Shown: positions 17,925 through 27,087, counted from the first letter of the stretch. The stretch: DNA of 64,000 bases from Pseudaminobacter soli (ex Li et al. 2025) (GCF_003012705.1 NZ_PXYL01000006.1:287248-351247); one strand, 5' to 3'. The notes: generated by a model from the letters alone, not told the origin. Numbers and translations: made by a program.

Positions 17925-18170
17925 ATGCGTAAGATGATTATCGCGGTGGCTGCCGTCGTTGCCTTGACAGGCTGCACCACCACGGAGAGGGACGTTAGCG
18001 TCGGCACGGCGGCCGGTGCCATCATCGGCGGCATCGCCGGCGGTGGAAAGGGTGCGCTGATCGGTGCGGGCGCAGGCGCGCTTGGCGGCCTTCTGGTTCG
18101 CAATCTGCGCAACGGCTATTGCCAGTATCGCGACCGTCACGGGCGCCTCTACACCGCTCGTTGCAGATAA
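17925..18170 (+). CDS. Small glycine-zipper lipoprotein
   Basis: An 81-aa protein with a lipoprotein signal (lipobox LTGC at about residues 14-17) followed by alternating glycine/alanine spacing (GTAAGAIIGGIAGGGKGALIG and continuing), the glycine-zipper pattern of SlyB/OsmB-like outer-membrane lipoproteins. The C-terminus has two cysteines in GYCQYRDRHGRLYTARCR. GGAGAGGGA precedes the ATG. It is a single gene, divergent from the receptor gene, and is followed by a strong hairpin. Confidence 0.8.
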   Translation: MRKMIIAVAAVVALTGCTTTERDVSVGTAAGAIIGGIAGGGKGALIGAGAGALGGLLVRNLRNGYCQYRDRHGRLYTARCR

Positions 18171-18189
18171 TGGCGCAAGCCTGAGCCGG

Positions 18190-18215
18190 CCGGAAACCGG
18201 GTTGCCGGTTTCCGG
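18190..18215 (+). terminator. 11-bp perfect hairpin after lipoprotein gene
   Basis: Arms 18190-18200 (CCGGAAACCGG) and 18205-18215 (CCGGTTTCCGG) are exact reverse complements with a GTTG loop. It begins 20 bp after the lipoprotein stop. No U-run follows, so termination is inferred from stem strength and position. Confidence 0.6.
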
Positions 18216-18424
18216 TCCATCGTAGGGGAATAGGCCGTTCAGGCCTTGCTGAGCCCGCCAAGTTCCGAAAATTCCTCAGAACCAAAGCATCTGCCAAACG
18301 AACGGCGCCGATTTGTCCGCGCTGTCGAATGACCACTGGTTCGCTGCAGCCGTAGCTCTATTTGCACGCCCATATTTGTCCCGCGGCGTCGGACTTTGCG
18401 GGCTTTGTGCGGGAGGTGGCTGGG

Positions 18425-19840
18425 ATGCTTGTTCTTCGACAGATGGTCCTGGGATTGTTGGCTCTCGGCGTTGCCGGCACAGCGGTCGCCGCACAGGACT
18501 TTTCAGCCGACGAACTGAACAGGCGGGCCATCGAACGGCGCGCGGTCGAAGCCGTCATCTGGGGCATGCCGGCCGTCAATTACGACCTGATGCTCGAGGC
18601 GATGATCCACGAAGCCAAAGGCGCTCCCAATCAGATCCTCTACTGGTCACGCTTGCCAGACTGGAAGAACCAGACGCTTACCCCAAACCCGGATACGATC
18701 TATTTCATGCCGTTCATCGACACGAGGGATGCCGGTCCCATAGTGATCGAAATACCCCCCGCAGATGGCGGCTCGATCACCGGGTCAATCATGGATGGAT
18801 GGCAAACGGCCCTTGAAGATGTCGGTCCGGCAGGCGTGGACAAGGGCAAGGGCGACAAATATCTCGTTCTCCCGCCCGCCTATGGGGGCGATGTTCCGGC
18901 CGGTTACATATTGCTACCGTCGAGCACTTATCAGAGCTATGCCTTGCTGCGGTCGATCCTGCCGGGCGGAAGCGAAGCCGATGTCGCCAAGGCAGTCGAC
19001 TATGGCAAACGCATCAAGGTGTACCCGCTGTCGAAGGCGGACAACCCGCCGGAAACGAAGTTCGTCGATGCCGCCGACATCGTGTTCGACTCCACGATCC
19101 CCTACGACATCCGCTTCTACCAGGCGCTGGGTCGCTTCGTGGAGGCCAATCCCTGGCTGCCGCGCGACAAGGCGATGATCGACCAGCTCAAGACCATCGG
19201 CATCGAGAAGGGTAAGCCCTTCAACCCGGACGGCTCGACGCAAGACATACTGAACAAGGCAGCCGGAGAGGCTCACGCCTGGCTCGACGAGAAATATGAA
19301 GATCTCTTCCAGCCGTTCTTCAAAGGCAGCCGCTGGGCCCTCCCGGCTTCTCCCGAGGTTGTCGAAGGGATGCAGACCAATTTCTCCAAGGAAGACAGCT
19401 ATCCCGTCGATGGTCGCGGCGCTACCTATTCGATGGCCTTCTTCAGCGCCAAGCATCTTGGCGCCGGCCAGTACTACCTGATGACGATCAAGGACAAGGA
19501 TGGCAACGCGTTCGATGGAGACGCCACATACCGGCTGACGGTGCCGCCGAAGGCACCCGTAAAGCAATACTGGTCGGTGACCGTGTACGATCGGGCAAAC
19601 CACGCCCTTATCCGCGACATGCCGCGTCCCAGCCGCTCGTCACAGAGCACGGACCTAGTCAAGAATGCCGACGGATCGGTGGATATCTGGTTCGGTCCGA
19701 AGGCTCCGGAGGGCAAGGAGAACAATTGGATTCCGACCAAGCCGGGCGGCAAGTTCGAGGTGCTGTTCCGTCTCTATGGTCCGGAAAAATCCTTCTTCGA
19801 CAAGAAATGGGTGCTTCCGGACATCGAGAAAGTCGGCTGA
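18425..19840 (+). CDS. DUF1254/DUF1214 domain-containing secreted protein
   Basis: A 471-aa exported protein with a signal peptide (MLVLRQMVLGLLALGVAGTAVAAQ). The N-terminal half is DUF1254 (VIWGMPAVNYDLM, LTPNPDTIYFMPFID) and the C-terminal half is DUF1214 (YYLMTIKDKDGNAFDG, YWSVTVYDRANHALI, NWIPTKPGGKFEVLFRLYGP). The biochemical function of this family is not established. ATG 18425 is chosen for its GGGAGGTGG box; it removes 21 upstream codons. A second member of the family lies at 49375-50985 in this window. Confidence 0.88.
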   Translation: MLVLRQMVLGLLALGVAGTAVAAQDFSADELNRRAIERRAVEAVIWGMPAVNYDLMLEAMIHEAKGAPNQILYWSRLPDWKNQTLTPNPDTIYFMPFIDTRDAGPIVIEIPPADGGSITGSIMDGWQTALEDVGPAGVDKGKGDKYLVLPPAYGGDVPAGYILLPSSTYQSYALLRSILPGGSEADVAKAVDYGKRIKVYPLSKADNPPETKFVDAADIVFDSTIPYDIRFYQALGRFVEANPWLPRDKAMIDQLKTIGIEKGKPFNPDGSTQDILNKAAGEAHAWLDEKYEDLFQPFFKGSRWALPASPEVVEGMQTNFSKEDSYPVDGRGATYSMAFFSAKHLGAGQYYLMTIKDKDGNAFDGDATYRLTVPPKAPVKQYWSVTVYDRANHALIRDMPRPSRSSQSTDLVKNADGSVDIWFGPKAPEGKENNWIPTKPGGKFEVLFRLYGPEKSFFDKKWVLPDIEKVG

Positions 19841-19968
19841 GCCGAACGCAATTATACGGCGACATCACGAAATTTCGCGATCATCGCACGTCATATTTAC
19901 TGTAAAGTAGCCGTTGTCGGGCAGACTTTGCTCTCTAGCTTTCATGCTGAATGAAGAAGGGGTGTGCA

Positions 19969-20382
19969 ATGGCCGGCCGGAAGACTGTCGTGATCTTGGC
20001 GATTGGTACGACGCTCGCCGTATCGACCCAGGCTTTTGCCGTCACCATGAAGGAACTTCAGGGCGCGTGGGCGATCGAAGGATCGGATTGCGCCAACACT
20101 TTCAAGAAGTCGGGGGGGAAGGTCACCTTCAAGAACCCAGGCTCCGAGGTCACAAGCGGGGTGATCGTGACCGGCAACAAGATCGTTTCGCCGGATCTGA
20201 GCTGCACCGCCGTAAGCATCAAGCCGGAGAAGGACCGCCTGTCCGCAAAGCTTTCTTGCGCCGATACAATTCTGATCCAGAGCATGTCGATGTCGTTCAA
20301 GATAACTGGCAACGACACCTTCGAGAGATTTGATCCCAGCTATCCGACAATGGCGTTCTCATATCGACGCTGCAAGATGTGA
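19969..20382 (+). CDS. Small secreted protein, function unknown
   Basis: A 137-aa protein with a signal peptide ending near STQAFA, then a compact domain with three cysteines (SDCANTF, DLSCTAVSI, LSCADT) and a final CKM. Start 19969 has GAAGGGG upstream; ATG 19951 is the alternative. It resembles the many short periplasmic proteins of Rhizobiales but no family was recognised. It converges with the metallophosphoesterase gene 22 bp downstream. Confidence 0.7.
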   Translation: MAGRKTVVILAIGTTLAVSTQAFAVTMKELQGAWAIEGSDCANTFKKSGGKVTFKNPGSEVTSGVIVTGNKIVSPDLSCTAVSIKPEKDRLSAKLSCADTILIQSMSMSFKITGNDTFERFDPSYPTMAFSYRRCKM

Positions 20383-20404
20383 GCCTTCTTCGAAAAGGGC
20401 ATTC

Positions 20405-22147
20405 TCATTTGTGGGGCTCTCCAGGCAGCTCGATGTGCTCCGGGGATAGCAGCTTCAGTTCGCCGCCGTTGGTGACCGCGACGGTGTGGATGTAGAAGCC
20501 GGTCGTCATATCGTCGGTCGCTTCCATCACCGGCGATGGCGCCGAGACGATAAGCAGCCCGCCGCATTGCCCGATCCAGTCGACATGCCGATGCCCGTGC
20601 ATGAGCACCGCACGCCCGGCGAACGGTTTTAGGCGGCGCAGGAACCAGTTGCCATTGATGAGCGCCGTTCCGATCCGCACCGACAGCTTTTTCACCGCAC
20701 GCGGATATTCGATGGCATGGTGATGCAAAAGCACCAGCCAGCCGGCACGTGGGTGCTCTTTTGCGACCTGCTCGAAGGCCTGCACCTGCTCGGCCGAGAC
20801 AAGACCAAGCGCGTTTGTGAAGGAAAAGTGTGTGGCGGCGTTCGAGTTGAAGAGAACGATGCCGAGTCCGTTTTCGCCTTCTGGCGGTACGATCATGGGA
20901 AAGGCGCCGTTCCACGCTTCGGTCAGCCTACGCGACAGCAACGGGCGGGCCGCGTCGGCAAAGCGCTCGATGTCGGGGCGGTATGGCTCGGTCGCAGCGG
21001 CGAGGGTGGTCGCGATTGCGCCGCTGTCGCGCTCCACGACGCTCACCCTGTCGCCCTGGACGAATTCCATGCCCGAAAGCATGCGCAGTTGGCGCAGCCG
21101 CGGATTGGGGCTGGTCGGCAAATCCATGCGGGCAGGGTTGGCGCGATCGACGATGTTGAGGTCGTGGTTGCCGGGAATGATCAGAACCCTGTTCGCGAGG
21201 TTGGGATGAGCCTCGATTACGGAGAAGAAAACCGCCCATTCCGACAATCTTCCGGCATCGGTAATGTCGCCGGTGATCAGTATGTGGTCGAGCGGATTGG
21301 CCTGATCGATTTCTTCCAGCCGCTTGAAGAGGCGGCGTAGCCGTTCGTTGCCGCGCGCGCCGGCCCGCCCGCTCTCGACGCGGAAACCATAGTGTTCGCC
21401 GACGATGTGGATGTCCGAGAGGTGGACGACGCGCCAGCGGCGTGCGTCTTCCGGCGCGGTGTCGAAATGCTCGAGGTCGCGCGGCTGCGGCATCGTACTG
21501 TCGGCAAGCCCCCAGATGAGCGAGCCGGCCGCAAGATAAGCGCTGACGACGGCCAGGCTGTTTGCCAGCGCGACGCTCACCAACCGGCTGGCGGAACTGA
21601 TCTCGTTGAGCCCGCCGAAGATGTGGGTGGCCGGCCAGACGAGGAAGAAGATGATGAGCGCGAAGGCCGAGACGAGTACGCCGGCGACGGCGGCCGCGCC
21701 GGCGCGCAATGCTGCACGGGTTGTCTGGCTGGCATTGGCGGGAAGTAACCGCTCCGCAAGCTGCCGCAGCGCCTCCCTGCTGGCGCCGTAGCCCGGCTGG
21801 ACAACAAGCGAGGTGAGCGACCAGAAGCTGTATTCGGCAAGCCTCAGGAAGGCCCGGCCGCCATACCAGCCGACGGCCAGCACCAGCAGAAGGATCGTGA
21901 GCGGTACAACGCCGTCGAGGGGCGAGAGAACGCGATCAGTCAGCGTCTGCAACCACATACCTGCCGCGATCGGCAGAAGGCCGAGCACAAGGCCCGGAAC
22001 GAGGAGCAGCAGTATCCACGCGAATGCCAGCTTGAACAGGCTGATTTCAATCAGCATGCTGCCGGCGATCGCAACGAGCGAACGCTTCTTGGTGCTCGAA
22101 GCGTCGTCTTCGATGTCGCCAAGGCGCGGATCAATTATGGGCTTCAT
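20405..22147 (-). CDS. Membrane-anchored metallophosphoesterase
   Basis: A 580-aa protein. Several hydrophobic helices fill the N-terminal third (for example LFKLAFAWILLLLVPGLVLGL and GVVPLTILLLVLAVGW). The C-terminal part is a calcineurin-like phosphoesterase with the ordered metal motifs VHLSDIHI, ITGDITDAG, IIPGNHDLN, and HHHAIEYP, then GHRHVDW. The catalytic domain presumably faces the cytoplasm, but topology is not certain. Substrate unknown. ATG 22147 is preferred over 22183 because similarity to a normal N-terminus begins there. It lies 54 bp downstream of the HdeD-like gene on the same strand. Confidence 0.82.
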   Translation of the reverse strand: MKPIIDPRLGDIEDDASSTKKRSLVAIAGSMLIEISLFKLAFAWILLLLVPGLVLGLLPIAAGMWLQTLTDRVLSPLDGVVPLTILLLVLAVGWYGGRAFLRLAEYSFWSLTSLVVQPGYGASREALRQLAERLLPANASQTTRAALRAGAAAVAGVLVSAFALIIFFLVWPATHIFGGLNEISSASRLVSVALANSLAVVSAYLAAGSLIWGLADSTMPQPRDLEHFDTAPEDARRWRVVHLSDIHIVGEHYGFRVESGRAGARGNERLRRLFKRLEEIDQANPLDHILITGDITDAGRLSEWAVFFSVIEAHPNLANRVLIIPGNHDLNIVDRANPARMDLPTSPNPRLRQLRMLSGMEFVQGDRVSVVERDSGAIATTLAAATEPYRPDIERFADAARPLLSRRLTEAWNGAFPMIVPPEGENGLGIVLFNSNAATHFSFTNALGLVSAEQVQAFEQVAKEHPRAGWLVLLHHHAIEYPRAVKKLSVRIGTALINGNWFLRRLKPFAGRAVLMHGHRHVDWIGQCGGLLIVSAPSPVMEATDDMTTGFYIHTVAVTNGGELKLLSPEHIELPGEPHK

Positions 22148-22201
22148 CCGCTCGCCCGATCTATGCGCCGGCCCGCGCAGCATCTGACGGCCACTCCCGA
22201 C

Positions 22202-22753
22202 TTACCCGACAGTCCGGATCCGCCAGGCACGATAGAGCAGGCTGAGCGCGTAGACGATGATAAGGATCGTCACGACGCGGATCAATGTGGCCGCGCTCGA
22301 CAGCGGCATGAACAGAAGCGCAAGACCGAACACCACATAGAGGCCGCCGCTCACCATCGCCGGTGTGGCGCTGGAATAGCGCTCGCGATCCATCAGGCCC
22401 GACACGATCTCCACAAGTCCTGCGATGATCGCGAGCAGGCCGACGAGGCCGGCGAGGAAGCCGAGCGTGAAAACATTGGTGAGTATGCCGTTGCCCAGAA
22501 CGATCAGCCCGGCGACGATGCAGACCACGTTTCGCACCAGCGCCAGCCAGAACGTCGCGTCGCGGCGGCTCGAAAAGTCGCTCGAAGCGAGGCCCAGCAC
22601 CCCGTCCACCAGAAGCAGGACGCCGCCTGCCAGCAGCACGAATTTGACCGCCTGTTCGGGAAAAAGAAATGCCAGTACGCCTGCCGCAATCATGACAATG
22701 CCGCGCAACGCGGTCAGCGTGGCCTCAAAACGTTTTGTTTCATTCGTTGCCAT
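22202..22753 (-). CDS. HdeD-family (DUF308) membrane protein
   Basis: A 183-aa integral membrane protein with about six helices arranged as DUF308 repeats: GIVMIAAGVLAFLFPEQAV, VLLAGGVLLLVDGVLGL, VVCIVAGLIVLGNGI, GLLAIIAGLVEIVSGL, and a final pair. HdeD of Escherichia coli is linked to acid resistance; in alphaproteobacteria the role is not established. It is probably cotranscribed with the metallophosphoesterase gene downstream. Confidence 0.85.
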   Translation of the reverse strand: MATNETKRFEATLTALRGIVMIAAGVLAFLFPEQAVKFVLLAGGVLLLVDGVLGLASSDFSSRRDATFWLALVRNVVCIVAGLIVLGNGILTNVFTLGFLAGLVGLLAIIAGLVEIVSGLMDRERYSSATPAMVSGGLYVVFGLALLFMPLSSAATLIRVVTILIIVYALSLLYRAWRIRTVG

Positions 22754-22870
22754 GTGACGGTGCTCCCTATCTCGCTCGCTATATTAACCCCCGCCAACCG
22801 AACGATATACTATGCCGAAATCGTCTCGATTGCTTCGACGTTTCTTGCAGTTGGCGGCGCAGCCGTCACG

Positions 22871-23074
22871 ATGAACCTGAAAAAGCCGAAGAAGGTCCCT
22901 GCCAGCTCCTCGGATGGACGCCGCCAACTCCAATCTACCGATGCGGGAGTGCTTCGAAGAAATTGGCAGGCGTTAGCTGCCGATCAATATAGCGCCGGGG
23001 CTGAAACTCTTATCAAGTTGACGCTGTCTTCCGCCGAAGCAATCGTTCCGCATCTTCAGAAAAACGATAGGTGA
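22871..23074 (+). CDS. Possible small protein, 67 aa
   Basis: An open frame of 67 codons in the 430-bp gap between the HdeD-like gene and the anti-sigma gene. The product starts with a lysine/proline-rich stretch (MNLKKPKKVPASSSDGR) and ends with a helix-forming region. No family recognised and no clear ribosome binding site; the coding claim is weak. The rest of 22754-23183 shows nothing further. Confidence 0.3.
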   Translation: MNLKKPKKVPASSSDGRRQLQSTDAGVLRRNWQALAADQYSAGAETLIKLTLSSAEAIVPHLQKNDR

Positions 23075-23183
23075 GATGGACAAATGCCTCAACCTCTCTG
23101 GACGGTTGAAGCATTAGCCAATTGGTCGAAGGTGCTGAAGCAAGTGAACCAGCCTTGCGACCGGGCACTCGATCTCGCCAGGT

Positions 23184-23984
23184 TCAGGCCGCAGCCGCCG
23201 CGGCACGAAACCGAGTCACGAAATCTTGGAGTTCGGACGAACTGATGTCGGATATCGCCCAATAGGAAAAGGCGCCTTCCGTCCAATGGATCAGCGAGAA
23301 GCCGCCCATCGAAAGGTCCTTGGCAACCGGGACCGGTTCGCTTCCGGTTTCGCGCGGCTCCGCGATCAGCGTGATGAGATGCTTGCGAAGCTGATAAACC
23401 AGGGCCGGCACTGGTCTGTTCCCAATGACCTCCACCCTGCCGCCGAGGAGGACATATCCGTCCTTCGAAAGGTCCATCGTCGGCGGCGACATGCCGATCC
23501 TCGCGTCGAGCCAGGGTTTCACCGTGTGACGGTCGGAGGAAGCAACATCCACCGGGCTTGCGGCGAGCAGGCTGCGCTGCTGGGCGCTGGCCATTTCGCC
23601 AACGAAGCTGTTCTGCGCGCCGCGCGATGTCGCCCAATAGGTCCCTCCGCTGGCGACGACTGCCGTGACGAGGATCGAGGCTGCCATGGCACGCCAGTCG
23701 AAAGAGCCGAACCGTTGCTCCGTAGGCCGCTCCGCTGCCTTCGCGCCATCAGTTAGCACTGCAATGCGCGCCTTGAATGCATCGCTTACTTCGGGTCGTG
23801 GCAAGCTGCTTATCGCCGTTCGCAGTGCGAGGATGCGCGCATATTCGGCGACCAGCGCCGGATCGCCCTCCATGCGCCGCTCGATCGCCAGGCCGGTCGC
23901 GGCGTCGAGTTCGCCGTCTGCGAGCGCATGAAGCAGTAATTGCAAGTCTGTCTGGCTCGTCGGCAGGCCGTTTTGCTCGCTCAT
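23184..23984 (-). CDS. Anti-sigma factor
   Basis: A 266-aa membrane anti-sigma factor. The N-terminal zone (LLLHALADGELDAATG ... RRMEGDP) is the typical ASD-like helix bundle, here without the zinc HxxxCxxC motif. One transmembrane segment (MAASILVTAVVASGGTYW) lies near residues 95-112, and a periplasmic domain follows. It would hold the ECF sigma factor encoded just upstream; its start overlaps the sigma stop (ATGA), a strong sign of a cognate pair. The inducing signal is unknown. Confidence 0.85.
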   Translation of the reverse strand: MSEQNGLPTSQTDLQLLLHALADGELDAATGLAIERRMEGDPALVAEYARILALRTAISSLPRPEVSDAFKARIAVLTDGAKAAERPTEQRFGSFDWRAMAASILVTAVVASGGTYWATSRGAQNSFVGEMASAQQRSLLAASPVDVASSDRHTVKPWLDARIGMSPPTMDLSKDGYVLLGGRVEVIGNRPVPALVYQLRKHLITLIAEPRETGSEPVPVAKDLSMGGFSLIHWTEGAFSYWAISDISSSELQDFVTRFRAAAAAA

Positions 23985-24526
23985 CGTTCGCTCCCCAATT
24001 CCGACATCAAAAGCCCGCGCGCCCTCGACAGACGGGACATCACGGTGCCGAGCGGCACGCCAAGCATGGCCGCGATCTCGCGATAGGCGAGGCCGTTGAT
24101 GTCGCGCAGCACAACAACCTCGCGAAACGGATGCGGCAGGTTCGATATCGCCGCTTCAAGCGCCACCGCGTCGGCTTTCGCGATCAAAGCGGCTTCGGGG
24201 GTTTCGGGATCGTCAGTCCCGGTCTCCTTGCCAGCCGTCAGTTCATCGAGATCGGCGAGATCGCCGGCGACGACGAGCGCGCGCGGCCTGTTCTTGGCCA
24301 GCCAAGTATATGAGACGTTGCGCACAATGGTCAGCAGCCAGGCCCGGGGATTGCCTCCGGCATAGGTCTCGATCCCGGCATAGGCCTTGAGGCAGGCTTC
24401 CTGGACGACGTCCTCCGCGTCGACGCGGCTGCCGGTCAACCAGCGCGCAAACGCCAGTGCATCGGCGAGATGAGGCATCACCACCTCGCCGAAGCGTTCA
24501 GCAGAGGAATTGCCGCTCAGTGCCAC
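23981..24526 (-). CDS. ECF RNA polymerase sigma factor
   Basis: A sigma-70 family ECF factor of about 181 aa. Region 2 is seen in LTGSRVDAEDVVQEACLKAY and region 4 in FREVVVLRDINGLAYREIA followed by VPLGTVMSRLSRAR. The start is set at GTG 24526 because GGAG lies about ten bases upstream and the length then fits the family; the frame stays open to 24754 into the cupredoxin gene. It is cotranscribed with the anti-sigma gene and likely with the cupredoxin and phosphoesterase genes upstream. Confidence 0.87.
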   Translation of the reverse strand: MALSGNSSAERFGEVVMPHLADALAFARWLTGSRVDAEDVVQEACLKAYAGIETYAGGNPRAWLLTIVRNVSYTWLAKNRPRALVVAGDLADLDELTAGKETGTDDPETPEAALIAKADAVALEAAISNLPHPFREVVVLRDINGLAYREIAAMLGVPLGTVMSRLSRARGLLMSELGSER

Positions 24527-24563
24527 GTCGTGCAGCGCTCCGGAAGAGGTTTGCCGACTGCCT

Positions 24564-24908
24564 TCACTGGGTAACGGTGACTTTGCCCTGCATGTGGGGA
24601 TGAAGCCCACAAAAGTAGGGAAATTCACCGGGTTTCGTGAAAGTGAAAGCATATGTGTCGCCGGTGTCAAGCGCCTTGGAGCGAAACGAGTTGTCCGTTG
24701 CCACGACCAGATGGGGGATGTCGTCATCATTCTCGAAGGTGACGGTGGTGCCAACTTTGACGGTCAGGTCTTGCGGTGTGAAGGCGAAGTTATCGATCTT
24801 CACGCGGGCCGCATCTTCGGCGCGAAGCGGCCCCGGCAAAGCCAGGGCCAGGCCGAGCGCGGCACAGAAGGCGGCAAGCTGCCGCCTGGTGACTTGCTTT
24901 CGGAGCAT
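24564..24908 (-). CDS. Cupredoxin (plastocyanin/pseudoazurin-like) protein
   Basis: A 114-aa secreted type I copper protein. A signal peptide with RRQLAAF covers residues 1-30. Copper ligands are visible in order: His in DDIPHLVVA, then Cys, His and Met in FPYFCGLHPHMQGKV. It would carry electrons in the periplasm. It lies 39 bp after the phosphoesterase gene and 37 bp before the sigma factor gene, so it is probably part of the sigma factor's own regulon. Confidence 0.88.
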   Translation of the reverse strand: MLRKQVTRRQLAAFCAALGLALALPGPLRAEDAARVKIDNFAFTPQDLTVKVGTTVTFENDDDIPHLVVATDNSFRSKALDTGDTYAFTFTKPGEFPYFCGLHPHMQGKVTVTQ

Positions 24909-24947
24909 GTCGGTCTCCTTTCATTGAAACGACGCAAGTGCGCGCCG

Positions 24948-25901
24948 CTATTTCTCGGCAAGCGTGCTGTCGATGATCGCAAGGTTAGCCTTGCCTCGCT
25001 TGACCGCGACATCGGTGATGCCGAGCAGGCTGCGCAGTTGTCCGGGCGGCACTGTCATAGGCCCTGGCGATGGGGCTGTGCCGGGCGCCGGTTGCGGAAA
25101 GGCGGTGGAGCGGGCCGTGTGGAAGGTGATGTTGCCTTCCACCTTCTGCATGATCTGGTGGATGTGCCCGTTGAGCACCGTGACCGACCCAAAGCGCTTG
25201 AGCATGGCAAGCGCCTGTGCGGCATCGTCGGTGCCCCAACCCCATTCGGGATAGATCGCCCAGAGCGGGATGTGGGCGAAGACCACGACCGGCGTCGAAT
25301 TCCTTACCGCCTTCAGGTCGTCGGCCAGCCAGGCGAGTTGCTCCGCCCCAAGATTGCCGAGCCCGCCGGCCTTCAGGTTCACCACATTGACCAGGCCGAC
25401 AAAATGCACGCCCTCCTGGTCGAACGAGAACCATCCTTCCCCCTTGGTGTTCTTGCCGTAGCGGTCGAGATAGGCGCGGCCGTTGCCTTCGTCGATGACG
25501 TCGTGTTCGCCCGGCACATAGTGCACGTCGAAGCCTGCCCTGCCGATGAGTTGATCGGCGGCGTCGAACTGGTCGGCCCTCGAAAGATGGGTGATGTCGC
25601 CCGTGTGGATCATGAAGGACGGCTTCACCGGCAGCGCGTGGATCTTGGCCATGGCTTCTTTAAGCGTATCGATCGCATGTGGATTCGCGGCCTTGTCGAA
25701 GCCGATGTGACTGTCGGAAATCTGCAGGAAGGTGAAGCCCTTCGAGGGCACCTGCGCAGCCCGTGCCTCGCCGAGCATGTTGAGCGAGACCGGAACACCG
25801 GCAGAAATGGTCCAGAGAACGCCTGTGCCAGCCCAGATCATGCATTCCAGCGCATGCCGCCGGGTGATGCCGTTGTCGTCTGAATCGTCATGAGAGGTCA
25901 T
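24948..25901 (-). CDS. Tat-exported metallophosphoesterase
   Basis: A 317-aa calcineurin-like phosphoesterase. The N-terminus has a twin-arginine motif (ITRRHALE) followed by a hydrophobic stretch and AAQ, so export by Tat is likely. Metal motifs follow in order: LQISDSHIGF, IHTGDITHL, VPGEHDVID (the usual GNHD with Glu in place of Asn), FAHIPLW and LNGHIHQ. The Glu in the third motif is unusual for the class. First gene of the phosphoesterase / cupredoxin / sigma / anti-sigma operon. Substrate unknown. Confidence 0.87.
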   Translation of the reverse strand: MTSHDDSDDNGITRRHALECMIWAGTGVLWTISAGVPVSLNMLGEARAAQVPSKGFTFLQISDSHIGFDKAANPHAIDTLKEAMAKIHALPVKPSFMIHTGDITHLSRADQFDAADQLIGRAGFDVHYVPGEHDVIDEGNGRAYLDRYGKNTKGEGWFSFDQEGVHFVGLVNVVNLKAGGLGNLGAEQLAWLADDLKAVRNSTPVVVFAHIPLWAIYPEWGWGTDDAAQALAMLKRFGSVTVLNGHIHQIMQKVEGNITFHTARSTAFPQPAPGTAPSPGPMTVPPGQLRSLLGITDVAVKRGKANLAIIDSTLAEK

Positions 25902-25934
25902 GTTGGTCTCCTGTCGCGCCTCGCGTGGCGCATG

Positions 25935-25968
25935 CCTAGGAGACCGGCGAATGGCGGGGTTTATTCCC
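25935..25968 (-). promoter_or_regulatory. Candidate ECF-type promoter upstream of the sigma-factor operon
   Basis: On the minus strand GGGAATAAACC occupies 25968-25958, the GGAA-type -35 favoured by many ECF sigma factors, and GTCTCC lies about 18 bases further as a possible -10. It is about 40 bases before the first gene of the operon, so the sigma factor could control its own operon. The rest of the gap 25902-26257 holds a GTTCAC / GTGAAC inverted repeat near 25988-26005 and no convincing gene. Confidence 0.35.
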
Positions 25969-26257
25969 GGATTGTTTCGCGCGGCTGTTCACGGTGGTGT
26001 GAACGTTTGCGCCGGGGCTGGATAGGCAACGGATCTAGCCTGCCAGTTAGCCGTGATGCCACCTCGGCATCACTATTCAGCGCTTTGATGCTGAAAGAAT
26101 TGAAGGAATTGCCTTCCTCGAGATACTGGCTGACAGGCTGATACAGGCATGGGTCCGCAGAATGGCATCGTGGGGATAGGACAGGCGAAGGCTATCCTAC
26201 TCGGCCCGGCGAAGTGCCCGTTCTCGACTGGCCGGATTACGCCCCCATCGAGGCCGA

Positions 26258-26518
26258 TCAGACGCGGGTGTCCTTGTCGAGAAGAACGCGCGCCTCCTGC
26301 GCGGCCGCTATGAATGCCTTTCGGGCGACACTGGGAGGTTTCTTGCCCTTGATGACCTCAAGGCAGGCTCTCAGGGCCGCCTGTCGTCTCTTGCCGCAGT
26401 TGGGCGGCCAGGCGTGCAGAAGAAGCTCTGCGGCATCTCGGGTGTCAAAGACAATGCGGTCGCGGTCAATTCGACCGACCTGGATACGCACTGGTTTATG
26501 GAAACGCTTTATCCCCAT
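26258..26518 (-). CDS. DUF982 domain-containing protein
   Basis: An 86-aa protein matching the DUF982 pattern common in Rhizobiales: an opening beta strand after KPVRIQV, then DTRDAAELLLHAWP, RRQAALRACLEVIKGKKPP and the closing helix ARKAFIAAAQEARV. Function is not known. ATG 26518 is chosen because ACGGAG lies eight bases upstream and the length then fits the family; the frame is open to 26620. Confidence 0.75.
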   Translation of the reverse strand: MGIKRFHKPVRIQVGRIDRDRIVFDTRDAAELLLHAWPPNCGKRRQAALRACLEVIKGKKPPSVARKAFIAAAQEARVLLDKDTRV

Positions 26519-27011
26519 TGGGCGCACTCCGTGCCTAACCATGCCTGCGGTCAGGGTGTGGCAACCAAGAGTTGTGGGCAAGTCTTCTCCGAGCACAAAT
26601 CCACAGGAATTGCCTCTCATCGGGAGGCCAATCGATGACCGTACGTGTGTTGGCGTTAGAGCAATGCAGGGGTAGGAACAGCGCGCAGTTTGCGCTTATT
26701 GCGGGCGGGCTTGCCCCGGTTTCCGGCGCCACGCAGACGGAGTCGCTCAACGTGATGGTGACACGCGTGCGCTGCCGGCTGTTCGCCTCCGCCAAGAGGG
26801 TGCCGCGTTCCGGGGCACGAGGCACAGGTCGCGATGCTGCTATCAAGGGCGATCAGGCAGCGTGCCGCTTCACGAATGCTTCGCCTAGCGACTCCGTCGG
26901 GTCCGAGCACCCGTGAAACCGGGGGACCGGTCGCAACACGCTGCGACATGAAATGCCACGAAACGGCGTCGCGCGTCTTAACTAAATGGCTGATTTTGCT
27001 TTGGAAAGTGA
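26519..27011. other. Non-coding gap between DUF982 gene and tRNA-Phe
   Basis: Open frames here have no family resemblance and no good ribosome binding sites. No repeat, insertion sequence or strong hairpin was seen. Confidence 0.5.
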
Positions 27012-27087
27012 TGGTGCCCAGAGGCGGATTCGAACCACCGACACGCGGATTTTCAATCCGCTGCTCTACCAACTGAGCTATCTGGGC
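27012..27087 (-). tRNA. tRNA-Phe (anticodon GAA)
   Basis: On the minus strand a 76-nt cloverleaf begins GCCCAGATAGCTCAGTTGG, has anticodon loop TTGAAAA within the stem GCGGA/TCCGC, the T-loop GGTTCGAATCC, a matching acceptor strand TCTGGGC, discriminator A and an encoded CCA (27014-27012). Confidence 0.97.

Noticed and set aside
22163..23074. 303-codon plus-strand frame across the HdeD-like gene
   Set aside because: Its first 200 codons are antisense to the membrane protein gene; only the tail after 22871 is kept as a weak small-gene candidate.
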